Assembly: GCA_017394765.1 (NCBI GenBank)
Contig: JAFPXF010000002.1
Span: forward strand, 115,393 to 179,392
Length of the DNA: 64,000 nucleotides
DNA from: Bacteroidales bacterium
GTDB taxonomy: Bacteria > Bacteroidota > Bacteroidia > Bacteroidales > WCHB1-69
Direction of reading: 5' to 3'
This document shows positions 33,278 through 45,852 of this stretch, piece after piece. The notes below the pieces were generated by a model. It searched no databases, was not told where the DNA came from, and worked only from the letters and a program-made list of their open reading frames with translations. A program made the translations under genes and the position numbers. Within the stretch, counting starts at the first letter, position 1; each line of letters starts with the position of its first letter.

Positions 33278-36160
33278 ATGAAAAGCTTCTTTCGATATAG
33301 TACCGTCCTTTTCGCCCTGCTCATCCTGATGATTTCTTCCGGAGTGCAGCGGCCCGGCCGGAATTTCCAACTTTTGGACGGAATGACCCTTGAGGAAAAA
33401 ATCGCCCAGCTGATCATCATCCGCGTGAGCTCCACGGAAGACGAAAAATACAATCGCGAATTGGTGGAGAAGGTGAGGCGCATACAGCCCGGCGGTGTCT
33501 GCTTTTTCAAGGGAACACCTAAGAAAGAGGCTCTTCTCACAAACCGGATACAAGCGGTGAGCAAAATCCCGATGTTCGTGGCCATTGACGGCGAGTGGGG
33601 TCCGGCCATGCGCCTCGACAGCTGCGTGGCTTTCCCTCGGCAGATGACTCTCGGCGCACTATCGGAAGAAAACGACTCGCTCATCTACCAAATGGGGCGC
33701 GAAATTGCCGAACAGTGCAAAGCCGTGGGCATCAACCTCAACTTCGCCCCTTGTATCGACATCAACAACAACAGCCGCAACCCCGTGATTAACAGCCGTT
33801 CCTTCGGTGAAAACCGCGACAGAGTGTGCCGCAAGGCCGCCCTTTACATGCACGGGATGCAGGACGGCGGCATCGTCACCTCCATCAAGCACTTCCCCGG
33901 CCACGGAGACACAGAGACCGACTCGCACCTCGGGCTGCCCGTCATCCGCAAAAGCCGTATCGACCTCGATGAAATGGAGCTTTACCCCTATCGTCAACTT
34001 ATCAACGAAAACCCCGACATGGTGATGGTCGGGCATCTCAATATCCCGGCTCTCGATCCAGAACCCAACTCCGTCTCATCGCTCTCCTATCCCATTGTTT
34101 CTCAGCTTCTTAAAAAAGAATTGGGCTATAATGGGCTGATTATCACCGATGGAATGGAGATGAAGGGAGTTCGCAACCAAAACCGTTTCGAAGGGGATGT
34201 GGAAATTCGCGCCCTGCTCGCCGGTGCCGATATCCTGCTGCTGCCTGGTGAAACCGATACCGTCATCGCGGCCATAAAACGAGCTGTGGAACAGGATGTT
34301 ATTCCAGAAGAGCTCATCAACGAACGATGCCTGCGGGTTCTCCAATTCAAGGAAAGTCACGGAATTACAAAACAGTCGCCCGCCAACATCTCGGCTATAC
34401 CGGAAAAACTGAACCGTTCCGAAGCGGTCTGGATTAACCGCCAATTGGAGGAAAAAGCCCTCACACTCTTGAAAAACGATGACAACATTCTCCCGTTGAA
34501 TGCCAAAAATGCTGATAACACGGCGTTTTTGTGTGTGGACCGGAAAGCTTACAAAAACGAATATGAGCAAATCGTGGGAGAACGGCACATTCCTTTCTAC
34601 TATATCGACAAAAAGGTGGCTGCCAAAGACCAATCGACAATTTTGGCGAAGCTGGCTCCTTACAACCAGATTATTGTGGCGTTTGGCGGCTCCAACCAGT
34701 TAGGTGGCTCCAACTACGGCATCGACATGTCGTCCATACGCCTGCTCAACCGTCTTGCCAAGGAGAAATCTGTCATCCTGCTGCATCTCGGCAACCCCTA
34801 CGCCCTCAACGCTTTCGACTCGTTGAGCGACTATCGTGCGGTAATCGGTGCCTACCAATTCTCCCCTACCACCGTGGCAGCAGCTATGAAGGCCTGTTTC
34901 GGACAGATTGCCTTTGAAGGCTCTTTGCCGGTCAGCATCAACGGTTACCCTGCGGGAAGCGGCATCCTGCCTTCAAAATCCTCCGATAATATCTCGGCCT
35001 TACCCGACAATATCACCCGGGAGATTGACAAAATCCTCCAAGATGGCATTAACAACCGCATCTATCCGGGTTGTGCGGTAATCGCTCTCCATCACGGACA
35101 ACCAGTCTATCAGAAGGTTTTCGGCTATCTGGACTACAACCGGCAGGACAAGGTGACCCATCAAACCCTATATGACGTGGCTTCCGTTACAAAAGTGGCC
35201 GCTACCACACTAGCAGTCATGAAGTTGTATGACAACCACGAGATTCAGCTTTCGGACAAGATTGGCAAATACCTGCCCTATCTGGCCGGCACCGACAAAG
35301 CCAGTCTTACATTGGAAGAGTTGTTGACCCATACCTCCGGAATGCCGTCATTTATCCCGTTTTACAAATCCATCATGGGCAACGAACGGTATTTGCGGGC
35401 TTACAAGACCGAACATTTCAACATTCAGGTGGCCGATCACCTCTATCTGCGCAAAGACTACCCCGACACCATCCGATACAAAATCGCCCATTGCAAGTTG
35501 AAAGAGAAGAAGTACGAATACAGCGATCTGAACTTTTTCCTGCTGAAAGACATGGTGGAAACCATCACCATGCAACCGATGGAAGAATTTTTGGCGGAGA
35601 ATTTCTACCAGCCGATGGGTCTTTCGCACACAACGTTCCGTCCGTTGTCGCATGGTTTTCCACGTAATGAAATCGCTCCGACAGAAGAGGACAACCTTTT
35701 CCGCAAACAGCTGGTTCACGGGTATGTACACGACCAAACGGCAGCTTTGATGAACGGAAATGCCGGAAATGCCGGTCTGTTCACCACAGCGGAGGAACTC
35801 GCCGCCATTTTCCTGATGATTCAGAACGACGGTGTTTTCAACGCACAGCGTTACTTGTCGGAAGCCACAATTGAGGAATTCATCAGAATGCACCCGTTGC
35901 ATAATTGTCAGGTACGGGGTCTCGGTTTCCACACCCCGAAAGCTACGGGAACCTCATACATTGTTCCCGCACAAGCTGACACTCACATTTTTGGCCACCA
36001 GGGATTTACGGGCACAGTAGTCTGGTGCGACCCTAAAGAGGAGCTCATTTTCGTGTTCCTCTCCAACCGCGTCTGCCCCAACGCAGAACCCAACAATCTG
36101 TCCAAAAGCGGAATACGGCTGAAGGTGCATGAACTTATCTATAAGGGGATTGGGCGATGA
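33278..36160 (+). CDS. GH3 beta-N-acetylhexosaminidase (NagZ-like) fused to a class C beta-lactamase-type serine hydrolase
   Basis: 960 aa with a signal peptide (about 1-22). Residues about 25-360 are a GH3 domain of the NagZ type: the loop KHFPGHGDTETDSH (from K204) and nucleophile candidate D291 in IITDGMEMKGV. A GH3 C-terminal-like domain spans about 390-560. Residues about 585-960 are a serine hydrolase of the AmpC/esterase family, with SVTK (S636, K639) and a YSDLN tyrosine motif. The same fusion is known across Bacteroidota. It probably trims peptidoglycan sugars and peptides in the periplasm, fitting the anmK gene nearby. It is followed by tsaB after 17 nt. Confidence 0.9.
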   Translation: MKSFFRYSTVLFALLILMISSGVQRPGRNFQLLDGMTLEEKIAQLIIIRVSSTEDEKYNRELVEKVRRIQPGGVCFFKGTPKKEALLTNRIQAVSKIPMFVAIDGEWGPAMRLDSCVAFPRQMTLGALSEENDSLIYQMGREIAEQCKAVGINLNFAPCIDINNNSRNPVINSRSFGENRDRVCRKAALYMHGMQDGGIVTSIKHFPGHGDTETDSHLGLPVIRKSRIDLDEMELYPYRQLINENPDMVMVGHLNIPALDPEPNSVSSLSYPIVSQLLKKELGYNGLIITDGMEMKGVRNQNRFEGDVEIRALLAGADILLLPGETDTVIAAIKRAVEQDVIPEELINERCLRVLQFKESHGITKQSPANISAIPEKLNRSEAVWINRQLEEKALTLLKNDDNILPLNAKNADNTAFLCVDRKAYKNEYEQIVGERHIPFYYIDKKVAAKDQSTILAKLAPYNQIIVAFGGSNQLGGSNYGIDMSSIRLLNRLAKEKSVILLHLGNPYALNAFDSLSDYRAVIGAYQFSPTTVAAAMKACFGQIAFEGSLPVSINGYPAGSGILPSKSSDNISALPDNITREIDKILQDGINNRIYPGCAVIALHHGQPVYQKVFGYLDYNRQDKVTHQTLYDVASVTKVAATTLAVMKLYDNHEIQLSDKIGKYLPYLAGTDKASLTLEELLTHTSGMPSFIPFYKSIMGNERYLRAYKTEHFNIQVADHLYLRKDYPDTIRYKIAHCKLKEKKYEYSDLNFFLLKDMVETITMQPMEEFLAENFYQPMGLSHTTFRPLSHGFPRNEIAPTEEDNLFRKQLVHGYVHDQTAALMNGNAGNAGLFTTAEELAAIFLMIQNDGVFNAQRYLSEATIEEFIRMHPLHNCQVRGLGFHTPKATGTSYIVPAQADTHIFGHQGFTGTVVWCDPKEELIFVFLSNRVCPNAEPNNLSKSGIRLKVHELIYKGIGR

Positions 36161-36188
36161 ATAATGATGAATGAGAGATGAATATGAT
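36157..36188. repeat. Word repeat (GATGAATAATGATGAATGAGAGATG) at the GH3 stop
   Basis: The run of gatgaat-like words begins at the GH3 stop codon TGA and extends into the tsaB start, giving several in-frame ATGs. Confidence 0.55.
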
Positions 36189-36891
36189 GAACCCGACAAT
36201 ATTATATATTGAAACTGCCACGGACGTGTGTTCTGTGGCCCTGTCGAAAGGCACAGAAATTATCGGTATGAAAGAGGAGGCCGGTGGCAACAACCACGCC
36301 AAGCACCTGTTGCCTTTTGTGGACGAAGTGCTGAAGCAAGCAGGAATAGTCATGAAGGAAATCAACGGTGTGGCTGTGAGCATCGGACCCGGCTCCTATA
36401 CAGGGCTGCGCATCGGAGTCTCCACGGCGAAAGGCATCGCCTACACCGCCGGCATCCCCGTGATGGCTATCAGCACGTTGGAAAGCATCGCGCAAGGCGC
36501 CAAAACGTTATGGTCTGGGACCTCAACGGAAACTGCGCAAATCGTCCCGATGATCGATGCCCGCCGCATGGAGGTCTTCACCACCCGCTACGACTTCAAC
36601 ATGCAGTCATTAGAAGAGATTTCCTCCAAAATTGTGGATGAAAACACCTTCGCAGAACTTCTTTCGAAGGAAAACGTGCTGTTTTGCGGTAACGGGATGC
36701 CCAAATGTAAAGAAATCCTTTCCGCTTTCCCCAACGCCAAATTCATGGATGCCCCCATTTCCGCCAAAAACATGCTTCCCGCTGCCCTCAAAAAGTGGCA
36801 AAAGCAAGAGTTTGAGGATGTTGCCTATTTCGAACCATTCTATCTGAAAGAATATGTGGCGGCCAAACCCGTCGTAAAGGGATTGCGATGA
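36178..36891 (+). CDS. tsaB: tRNA threonylcarbamoyladenosine biosynthesis protein TsaB
   Basis: 237 aa. The N-terminus LYIETATDVCSVALSKG and the signature VAVSIGPGSYTGLRIGVSTAKGIAYTAGIPV are those of TsaB, the non-catalytic partner that with TsaD and TsaE makes t6A37 in ANN-reading tRNAs. The start is ambiguous: ATGs lie at 36178, 36184 and 36187 within a word repeat, and 36178 is only the longest choice. It is coupled to the GH3 gene. Its TGA stop is inside the next word repeat. Confidence 0.93.
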   Translation: MNMMNPTILYIETATDVCSVALSKGTEIIGMKEEAGGNNHAKHLLPFVDEVLKQAGIVMKEINGVAVSIGPGSYTGLRIGVSTAKGIAYTAGIPVMAISTLESIAQGAKTLWSGTSTETAQIVPMIDARRMEVFTTRYDFNMQSLEEISSKIVDENTFAELLSKENVLFCGNGMPKCKEILSAFPNAKFMDAPISAKNMLPAALKKWQKQEFEDVAYFEPFYLKEYVAAKPVVKGLR

Positions 36892-36965
36892 TGCGATGAC
36901 ACGATGATGCGATGACACGATGATGCGATGACACGATGATGCGATAATGCGATGATGCGATGAAT
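36890..36965. repeat. Tandem word repeat (GATGATGCGATGACAC) at the tsaB stop
   Basis: Three near-perfect 16-nt units gatgatgcgatgacac plus partial units. The first GATGA supplies the tsaB stop TGA. It lies just upstream of the composite intercistronic element, as the word repeat near 20440 does for copy 1. Confidence 0.85.
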
Positions 36966-36975
36966 AAAGATGAAG

Positions 36976-37138
36976 ACATACGAAAGAACATATATAAAAC
37001 CGGCAAGATACAAACGAAGAACGAAAATACAAAAGCAGACTATCCAACAGACAAACCCCAAGTCCAAAAAGGGCTGAAAGCCCTCCCTTTGTTAACCTAT
37101 GGTGAACGAAGTGAACCATAGGGAAAAACCGCCAAACA
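36976..37138 (+). repeat. Composite intercistronic element upstream of the USP-like gene (copy 2)
   Basis: The order is a conserved block (36976-37060, with ACCGGCAAGATACAAACGAA), AAGTCCAAAAAGGGCTGAAA leading to the AGGGCTGAAAGCCCT hairpin (37070-37084), then GTTAACCTATGG...CCATAGG (37092-37122) with loop TGAACGAAGTGAA. The stem sequence differs from copy 1 yet still pairs. It ends 17 nt before the ATG at 37139. Confidence 0.72.
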
Positions 37139-38011
37139 ATGGAAGTACACGAACCGATAAAACGCGACCGTAACCTGAACATCACGGTGATAGCTGACGA
37201 TTCCCAACGAGGATTGGCAGCGGTATCGCAAGGTGTGGTGTTAGCCGAGGTGTTCCAGGCTTCGCTGACCGTAATGGCCAATTTCGGATTCGACTTCGGA
37301 CCATCTGAATTCCGCCATATCCCAAACGACAGTCCCTATTTACAGGAAATTCGGAAAGCAGTTTCGGAAGTGGCTAATTGTCAAATTATTACCGATTATA
37401 TTTTCCCTGAAACACTCTTTCGTTACGCCGAAGAACACAACACTGCCATGTTTGTCATCGGGGTTCCCGATGGACTTGGTTCCGATGGGGAGTGTTTCTT
37501 TACCGCTAAGAAAGCCATCAAGTTTATCCGTCAGTCGCGGTTCCCCGTGATGACAGTCACGTTTGCCTACCCGGACGCCACTTACTACAAACACATTCTG
37601 CTGCCATTGGACATAGAACGGCAGAACAAGGAAAAGGCGTTGTGGGCGGGCTATTTCAGCCGGTTTTACGGTTCTGTTATCCATATTCTCTACCCGAAAT
37701 ACAAAGACGAAGGGTTAGCCAAATTGGTCAATGACAATGTTGCTTTTGTGGAGAAACTATATGAGAATCTGGATGTTACCTACAAAAAATACGAAACACA
37801 GCCGCAGAATTATTTAGATGCCTACGCTCTAAATTTCCCGCTGATAGAGCATGTTGGTGCTCATGCAGGCGCGTCCGTGATCATGATGACCCGCTACTAC
37901 ACCCTCGGCGACGTACTGATGGGTCCCCGCGAGCGCAAAATCATCGGCAAAACCCCTATGTCAATCCTTTGTATTAACCAGCGAGATGATTTGTACGTGT
38001 TGTGCACGTAG
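37139..38011 (+). CDS. Two-domain universal-stress-protein-like protein
   Basis: 290 aa. The pattern resembles two USP (Rossmann-like alpha/beta) domains in tandem: NITVIADDSQRGLAAVSQGV then FVIGVPDG in the first, and HILLPLDIERQNKEKALWAG then GASVIMMTRYYTLGDVLMGPRERKIIGKTPMSILCI in the second. The C-terminal GPRERKIIGKTPMSIL resembles the usual USP ATP/phosphate loop ending. No membrane segments. Role unknown; USPs respond to stress or starvation. Its leader is the composite hairpin element, and a terminator follows. Confidence 0.75.
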   Translation: MEVHEPIKRDRNLNITVIADDSQRGLAAVSQGVVLAEVFQASLTVMANFGFDFGPSEFRHIPNDSPYLQEIRKAVSEVANCQIITDYIFPETLFRYAEEHNTAMFVIGVPDGLGSDGECFFTAKKAIKFIRQSRFPVMTVTFAYPDATYYKHILLPLDIERQNKEKALWAGYFSRFYGSVIHILYPKYKDEGLAKLVNDNVAFVEKLYENLDVTYKKYETQPQNYLDAYALNFPLIEHVGAHAGASVIMMTRYYTLGDVLMGPRERKIIGKTPMSILCINQRDDLYVLCT

Positions 38012-38035
38012 TCTATCTCCCTAAAAATCGGAATA

Positions 38036-38068
38036 CACCAAAAGTCTTAAGTCCCAAGTCTTAAGTCT
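38036..38068. repeat. Word repeat (AAGTCTTAAGTC)
   Basis: The words aagtcttaagtcccaagtct and taagtct are tandem copies between the USP-like gene's stop and the terminator. Confidence 0.65.
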
Positions 38069-38072
38069 AAAC

Positions 38073-38104
38073 GAAAAAAGGACGCCTTTCGACGTCCTTT
38101 TTTT
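38073..38104. terminator. Bidirectional terminator
   Basis: AAAAAAGGACG...CGTCCTTTTTTT forms a stem with A and T runs on both sides, serving the USP-like gene (+) and ilvE (-). Confidence 0.85.
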
Positions 38105-38123
38105 GTTAGTTTGAAGCAAACGA

Positions 38124-39146
38124 TTAGCAGTCCACGATGGTGCACCAACCGAATTTGTCTTCAATTTCGCCGTATTGGATCCCCATGAGATACTCACGCA
38201 TCTTGATGGACCAAGGACCGGGTTTTCCGTCTTTGGAGATGACATATTCCTTGCCAGTCTCTCTGTCCTGAATCTTGTGGATGGGGGAAATCACAGCAGC
38301 GGTACCGCAAGCGCCGGCTTCCTCGAAGGTGTCGATCTCATCGAGTCTGACGTGGCGTCTCTCAACCACGAGTCCGAGTTCCTCAGCGATAGTTCTCAAG
38401 CTCATGTTAGTAATGGAAGGCAGGATGGAGCCAGAGTCCGGAGTCACATACTTGCCGTCCTTGATACCGAAGAAGTTTGCGGGACCTGCTTCGTCGATGA
38501 AAGTCTTTGTCTTGGCATCGGCGAAAATGGAAGCGCTGAATCCTTCCTTGTGGGCGCGTTCACCAGCGCGGAGGGAAGCGGCGTAGTTGCCACCGACCTT
38601 CACGTGACCGGTGCCCAGAGGAGCTGCACGGTCATAATCCTTGGCAATCTGCATGTCAGTGGGTTTGAAACCTTCCTTGAAGTAAGGTCCGACAGGCATC
38701 ACGAAAACGATGAAGAGGTATTCGTCGGCAGGTTTCACACCGATGGTGGCGCCGGTACCGATAAGCAGCGGACGGATGTAGAGGGAACCCTCGGTGCCGT
38801 AAGGCGGAATGTATTCAGCGTTGGCCTTGATCACCATTTCCAAGGCATCAAAGAACAACTTCTCAGGAATTTGGGCTAACATAATGGTGTCAGCAGAATT
38901 ATTGAGACGTTTCCAGTTCTCTTCCCAACGGAACAAGCGCACTTTACCGTCTTTGCCGCGGAAGGCTTTCATGCCCTCAAATGCCTCCTGACCATAGTGC
39001 AGACAGGAAGCCGCCATGTGCATAGGAATATACTCGTCAGAGCTCAATTCCAGTTTTCCCCACTCGCCGTTTCTGAAATAGCAGCGGACATTGTAGTCGG
39101 TTTTCACATAACCGAATGAAAGGTTTTTCCAATCGATATTTTTCAT
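38124..39146 (-). CDS. ilvE: Branched-chain amino acid aminotransferase IlvE
   Basis: 340 aa, PLP fold type IV. The PLP-lysine region is GTGHVKVGGNYAASL (Lys near 183). Further motifs are CLHYGQEAFEGMKAF, SLYIRPLLIGTGATIGV, DEAGPANFFGIKDG and EEAGACGTAAVISPI. It transfers amino groups between leucine, isoleucine or valine and 2-oxoglutarate in the cytoplasm. It is 24 nt downstream of apt, probably on the same transcript, an odd functional pair. Confidence 0.93.
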   Translation of the reverse strand: MKNIDWKNLSFGYVKTDYNVRCYFRNGEWGKLELSSDEYIPMHMAASCLHYGQEAFEGMKAFRGKDGKVRLFRWEENWKRLNNSADTIMLAQIPEKLFFDALEMVIKANAEYIPPYGTEGSLYIRPLLIGTGATIGVKPADEYLFIVFVMPVGPYFKEGFKPTDMQIAKDYDRAAPLGTGHVKVGGNYAASLRAGERAHKEGFSASIFADAKTKTFIDEAGPANFFGIKDGKYVTPDSGSILPSITNMSLRTIAEELGLVVERRHVRLDEIDTFEEAGACGTAAVISPIHKIQDRETGKEYVISKDGKPGPWSIKMREYLMGIQYGEIEDKFGWCTIVDC

Positions 39147-39170
39147 AAAAAATTTATTTGATTAGTTGAT

Positions 39171-39683
39171 TTATACTGTTAATAAGCTGTCGATAGAATA
39201 TTTGGACAGTTTTTTGCGACCTTTCAACGCTTCCAGTTCCATCAGGAAGAGCAGGTGAATCTCTTTCGGGTGGAAGTGGTTGACGAGGTTGATGGCAGCG
39301 GCCATGGAACCACCAGTGGCCAGCACATCATCAATGATGAGCACTTTTTGGTTATTAGGTACGGCATCGGTGTGGATTTCCATCGTCGAGCTGCCATATT
39401 CGAGCAAATAAGTCTCCTGATAGGTCGTATACGGAAGCTTGCCTTTTTTACGCACTGGCACGAACGGGACACCCAATTGATACGCGATAACAGACCCGAA
39501 GAAAAATCCCCGCGACTCGAGGGCGACTACCACATCCGGCTCGAACTTCCTGGCAATCTGCACCATCGCATCGATAGTTTCGCGGAATGCCTGCGGATCA
39601 TTGAGTAAAGTGGTAATGTCGTAGAACTGGATTCCGGGTGTCGGAAAGTCAGGAACCACACGAATTTTCTCCTTGATATTCAT
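39171..39683 (-). CDS. apt: Adenine phosphoribosyltransferase
   Basis: 170 aa from the ATG at 39683 (MNIKEKIRVV). The frame is open for 25 more codons upstream, but that part overlaps the promoter box at 39711. Conserved parts are PDFPTPGIQFYDITTLL, ALESRGFFFGSVIAYQLG, VPVRKKGKLPY and the PRPP loop VLIIDDVLATGGSMAAA. It salvages adenine to AMP. Own promoter; followed by ilvE. Confidence 0.94.
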   Translation of the reverse strand: MNIKEKIRVVPDFPTPGIQFYDITTLLNDPQAFRETIDAMVQIARKFEPDVVVALESRGFFFGSVIAYQLGVPFVPVRKKGKLPYTTYQETYLLEYGSSTMEIHTDAVPNNQKVLIIDDVLATGGSMAAAINLVNHFHPKEIHLLFLMELEALKGRKKLSKYSIDSLLTV

Positions 39684-39710
39684 CACTTTTTCTGTCCAAA
39701 AAATTTTGCA

Positions 39711-39718
39711 CAAAAGTA
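39711..39718 (-). promoter_or_regulatory. -7 box TACTTTTG of apt-ilvE
   Basis: The minus strand reads TACTTTTGTGC, 28 nt before the apt ATG, and decides the start. Confidence 0.7.
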
Positions 39719-39734
39719 CACTTTTTTTTAAAAC

Positions 39735-39767
39735 AAAAAAGGTGTTCTTGCGGAACACCTTTTTTTT
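39735..39767 (-). terminator. Terminator of the VAEEP lipoprotein gene
   Basis: AAAAAAGGTGTTC / GGAACACCTTTTTT is a perfect stem with flanking A and T runs, just after the stop at 39786. Confidence 0.88.
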
Positions 39768-39785
39768 CAGATATTTTTGAAAAAA

Positions 39786-40157
39786 TTATCTTTTCTTTTT
39801 ACCGCTGTTCACGATAGCATTGGTGGTTTCCGTTTCAGCTTTGTCAATAGCCTTGTTGGCAATTCTGTTAGCGGCGCTCTCAGCGTGTTCTTTCACTGTG
39901 GGAGCCTCGTTGGTCTTGCCAGCGGTTATACCCGTGTTGTTGTTGTTTTTCTTAGGGGTAGCAGCGGGTTTCTTGGCCGGAGCGGCTTGAGCGACGGGCT
40001 CTTCAGCGACGGGCTCTTCAGCGACGGGCTCTTCAGCAACGGGCTCTTCTACCACAACGGGAACGGTGTCAACCAAAGCTTCGGGTTCTGCTTGTTTCTT
40101 GTTACCACAGGCGAAGAAAAGGCCTGCGCATAATACTGCTAAAAATACTTTTTTCAT
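39786..40157 (-). CDS. Small lipoprotein with EEPVA repeats
   Basis: 123 aa. The signal MKKVFLAVLCAGLFFACG has its lipid cysteine at 17. The mature part is low-complexity: a PVVVEEPVAEEPVAEEP stretch encoded by four tandem 15-nt units (39992-40051), then AAPAKKPAATPKKNNNN, then a helical KEHAESAANRIANKAIDKAE. It resembles a flexible tether between the outer membrane and something basic or acidic, but no function can be assigned. It lies 36 nt downstream of another lipoprotein gene in the same direction. Confidence 0.7.
   Translation of the reverse strand: MKKVFLAVLCAGLFFACGNKKQAEPEALVDTVPVVVEEPVAEEPVAEEPVAEEPVAQAAPAKKPAATPKKNNNNTGITAGKTNEAPTVKEHAESAANRIANKAIDKAETETTNAIVNSGKKKR
39992..40051. 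repeat. Four tandem 15-bp coding repeats (GCGACGGGCTCTTCA)
   Basis: Three identical units plus one with two changes encode the EEPVA repeats of the lipoprotein. Identical units suggest slippage and length variation among strains. Confidence 0.85.
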
Positions 40158-40193
40158 TTTATTCTAAATTTAAAGTGATTTTGTTCGGATTAA

Positions 40194-40712
40194 TTACTTA
40201 GCAGGAACGTAAGTCAAAGTGAAGGAGCAAGTTTGTTTTGCAGGATTATCATCATCGTTGATCGTGCATTTGATTCTCAACTCATTCTCTGTGAGGGAAA
40301 GAATCTGACAATACTCCGGAGCTTCATCATAGAAGAAGGGAACTTGCATGGTAATGAATTGAGGATTCTCGGCATTGTCGAAAGCCCAGTTGCCCAGAGA
40401 TGTTTCTGCTCTGTAAGCATCACCGTCAAAATCTTCAGCGGCCACAACCTTACCAGGTTTCACTATTTCGCTACCATTCTCATTGAAAGCAATGACATAA
40501 GCGGCTTCAAAATCATAAAGATAACCGTCGTTGATCAGGTCAGCGGCGAAAGAGCCATCCAACATTTGATATGCCGGAGCAGAAGTTGCAGAAGAAAGCA
40601 CCCAACCGTTCTTTTGGGTCAACAATTCGGTAGAGGTTCTTTCTTGAGTACAGCTGGTAATACCAACTAAAAACAAGGCTGCAACAGCCAGTACGCTTAA
40701 TACTTTTTTCAT
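40194..40712 (-). CDS. Lipocalin-like lipoprotein
   Basis: 172 aa. The signal MKKVLSVLAVAALFLVGITSC has its lipid cysteine at 21. The mature protein (QKNGWVLSSATSAPAYQM..., LYDFEAAYVIAFNENGSEI, NWAFDNAENPQFITM, CSFTLTYVP) has the beta-rich pattern and W-x-L start of the small lipocalin-like lipoproteins found in Bacteroidales. Ligand unknown. Own promoter; probably cotranscribed with the EEPVA lipoprotein. Confidence 0.7.
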   Translation of the reverse strand: MKKVLSVLAVAALFLVGITSCTQERTSTELLTQKNGWVLSSATSAPAYQMLDGSFAADLINDGYLYDFEAAYVIAFNENGSEIVKPGKVVAAEDFDGDAYRAETSLGNWAFDNAENPQFITMQVPFFYDEAPEYCQILSLTENELRIKCTINDDDNPAKQTCSFTLTYVPAK

Positions 40713-40780
40713 TTTTTTGATTTTTTTAGGGTTAATAAATTATTGTTTTTAATTACTTTCTTGCCTTTTATTTCAAAGTG

Positions 40781-40788
40781 CAAAAATA
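40781..40788 (-). promoter_or_regulatory. -7 box TATTTTTG of the lipoprotein pair
   Basis: The minus strand reads TATATTTTTGCAC, about 70 nt before the ATG at 40712. A weak hairpin (GACAA/TTGTC at 40866-40882) lies between it and the lacZ-type gene. Confidence 0.65.
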
Positions 40789-40886
40789 TACTTTTTTCAA
40801 ACGGTGATGTCTTAAAAATTCTTAAAAACACTTTTTTAGTTTTTTTTTCAAAAAACACGCATTAGACAACAACCGATTGTCAAAAT

Positions 40887-45730
<4,844 letters not shown>

Positions 45731-45770
45731 AACGGGTATCTTTCGAAATAGCAGCCATTTTTTCATACGG

Positions 45771-45778
45771 CAAAAATA
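45771..45778 (-). promoter_or_regulatory. -7 box TATTTTTG of the secreted protein / GH2 operon
   Basis: The minus strand reads TATTTTTGCCG, about 40 nt upstream of the ATG at 45730. Confidence 0.7.
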
Positions 45779-45811
45779 CACTTTTTTTGACCGTTTAAAA
45801 ACTTGCTTCAA

Positions 45812-45838
45812 TAACCCATAACCTATAACCATTAAAAT
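45812..45838. repeat. Word repeat (AACCCATAACCTATAACC)
   Basis: The words aataacccataacctataac and cattaaa lie between two divergent promoters. Confidence 0.55.
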
Positions 45839-45840
45839 CG

Positions 45841-45848
45841 TATCTTTG
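45841..45848 (+). promoter_or_regulatory. -7 box TATCTTTG directly before the LpxH-like start
   Basis: TATCTTTGCCGCGTG: the box ends only 4 nt before the GTG start codon at 45853, suggesting a leaderless mRNA. Confidence 0.6.
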
Positions 45849-45852
45849 CCGC

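Noticed and set aside
36178..36190. Exact TsaB start
   Set aside because: Three in-frame ATGs in a repeat give no basis for choosing one; the longest is listed and the ambiguity stated, with no separate claim.
36890..36965. Possible CRISPR array at the tandem 16-nt repeat
   Set aside because: Units are directly joined with no spacers, are too short, and no cas genes are present.
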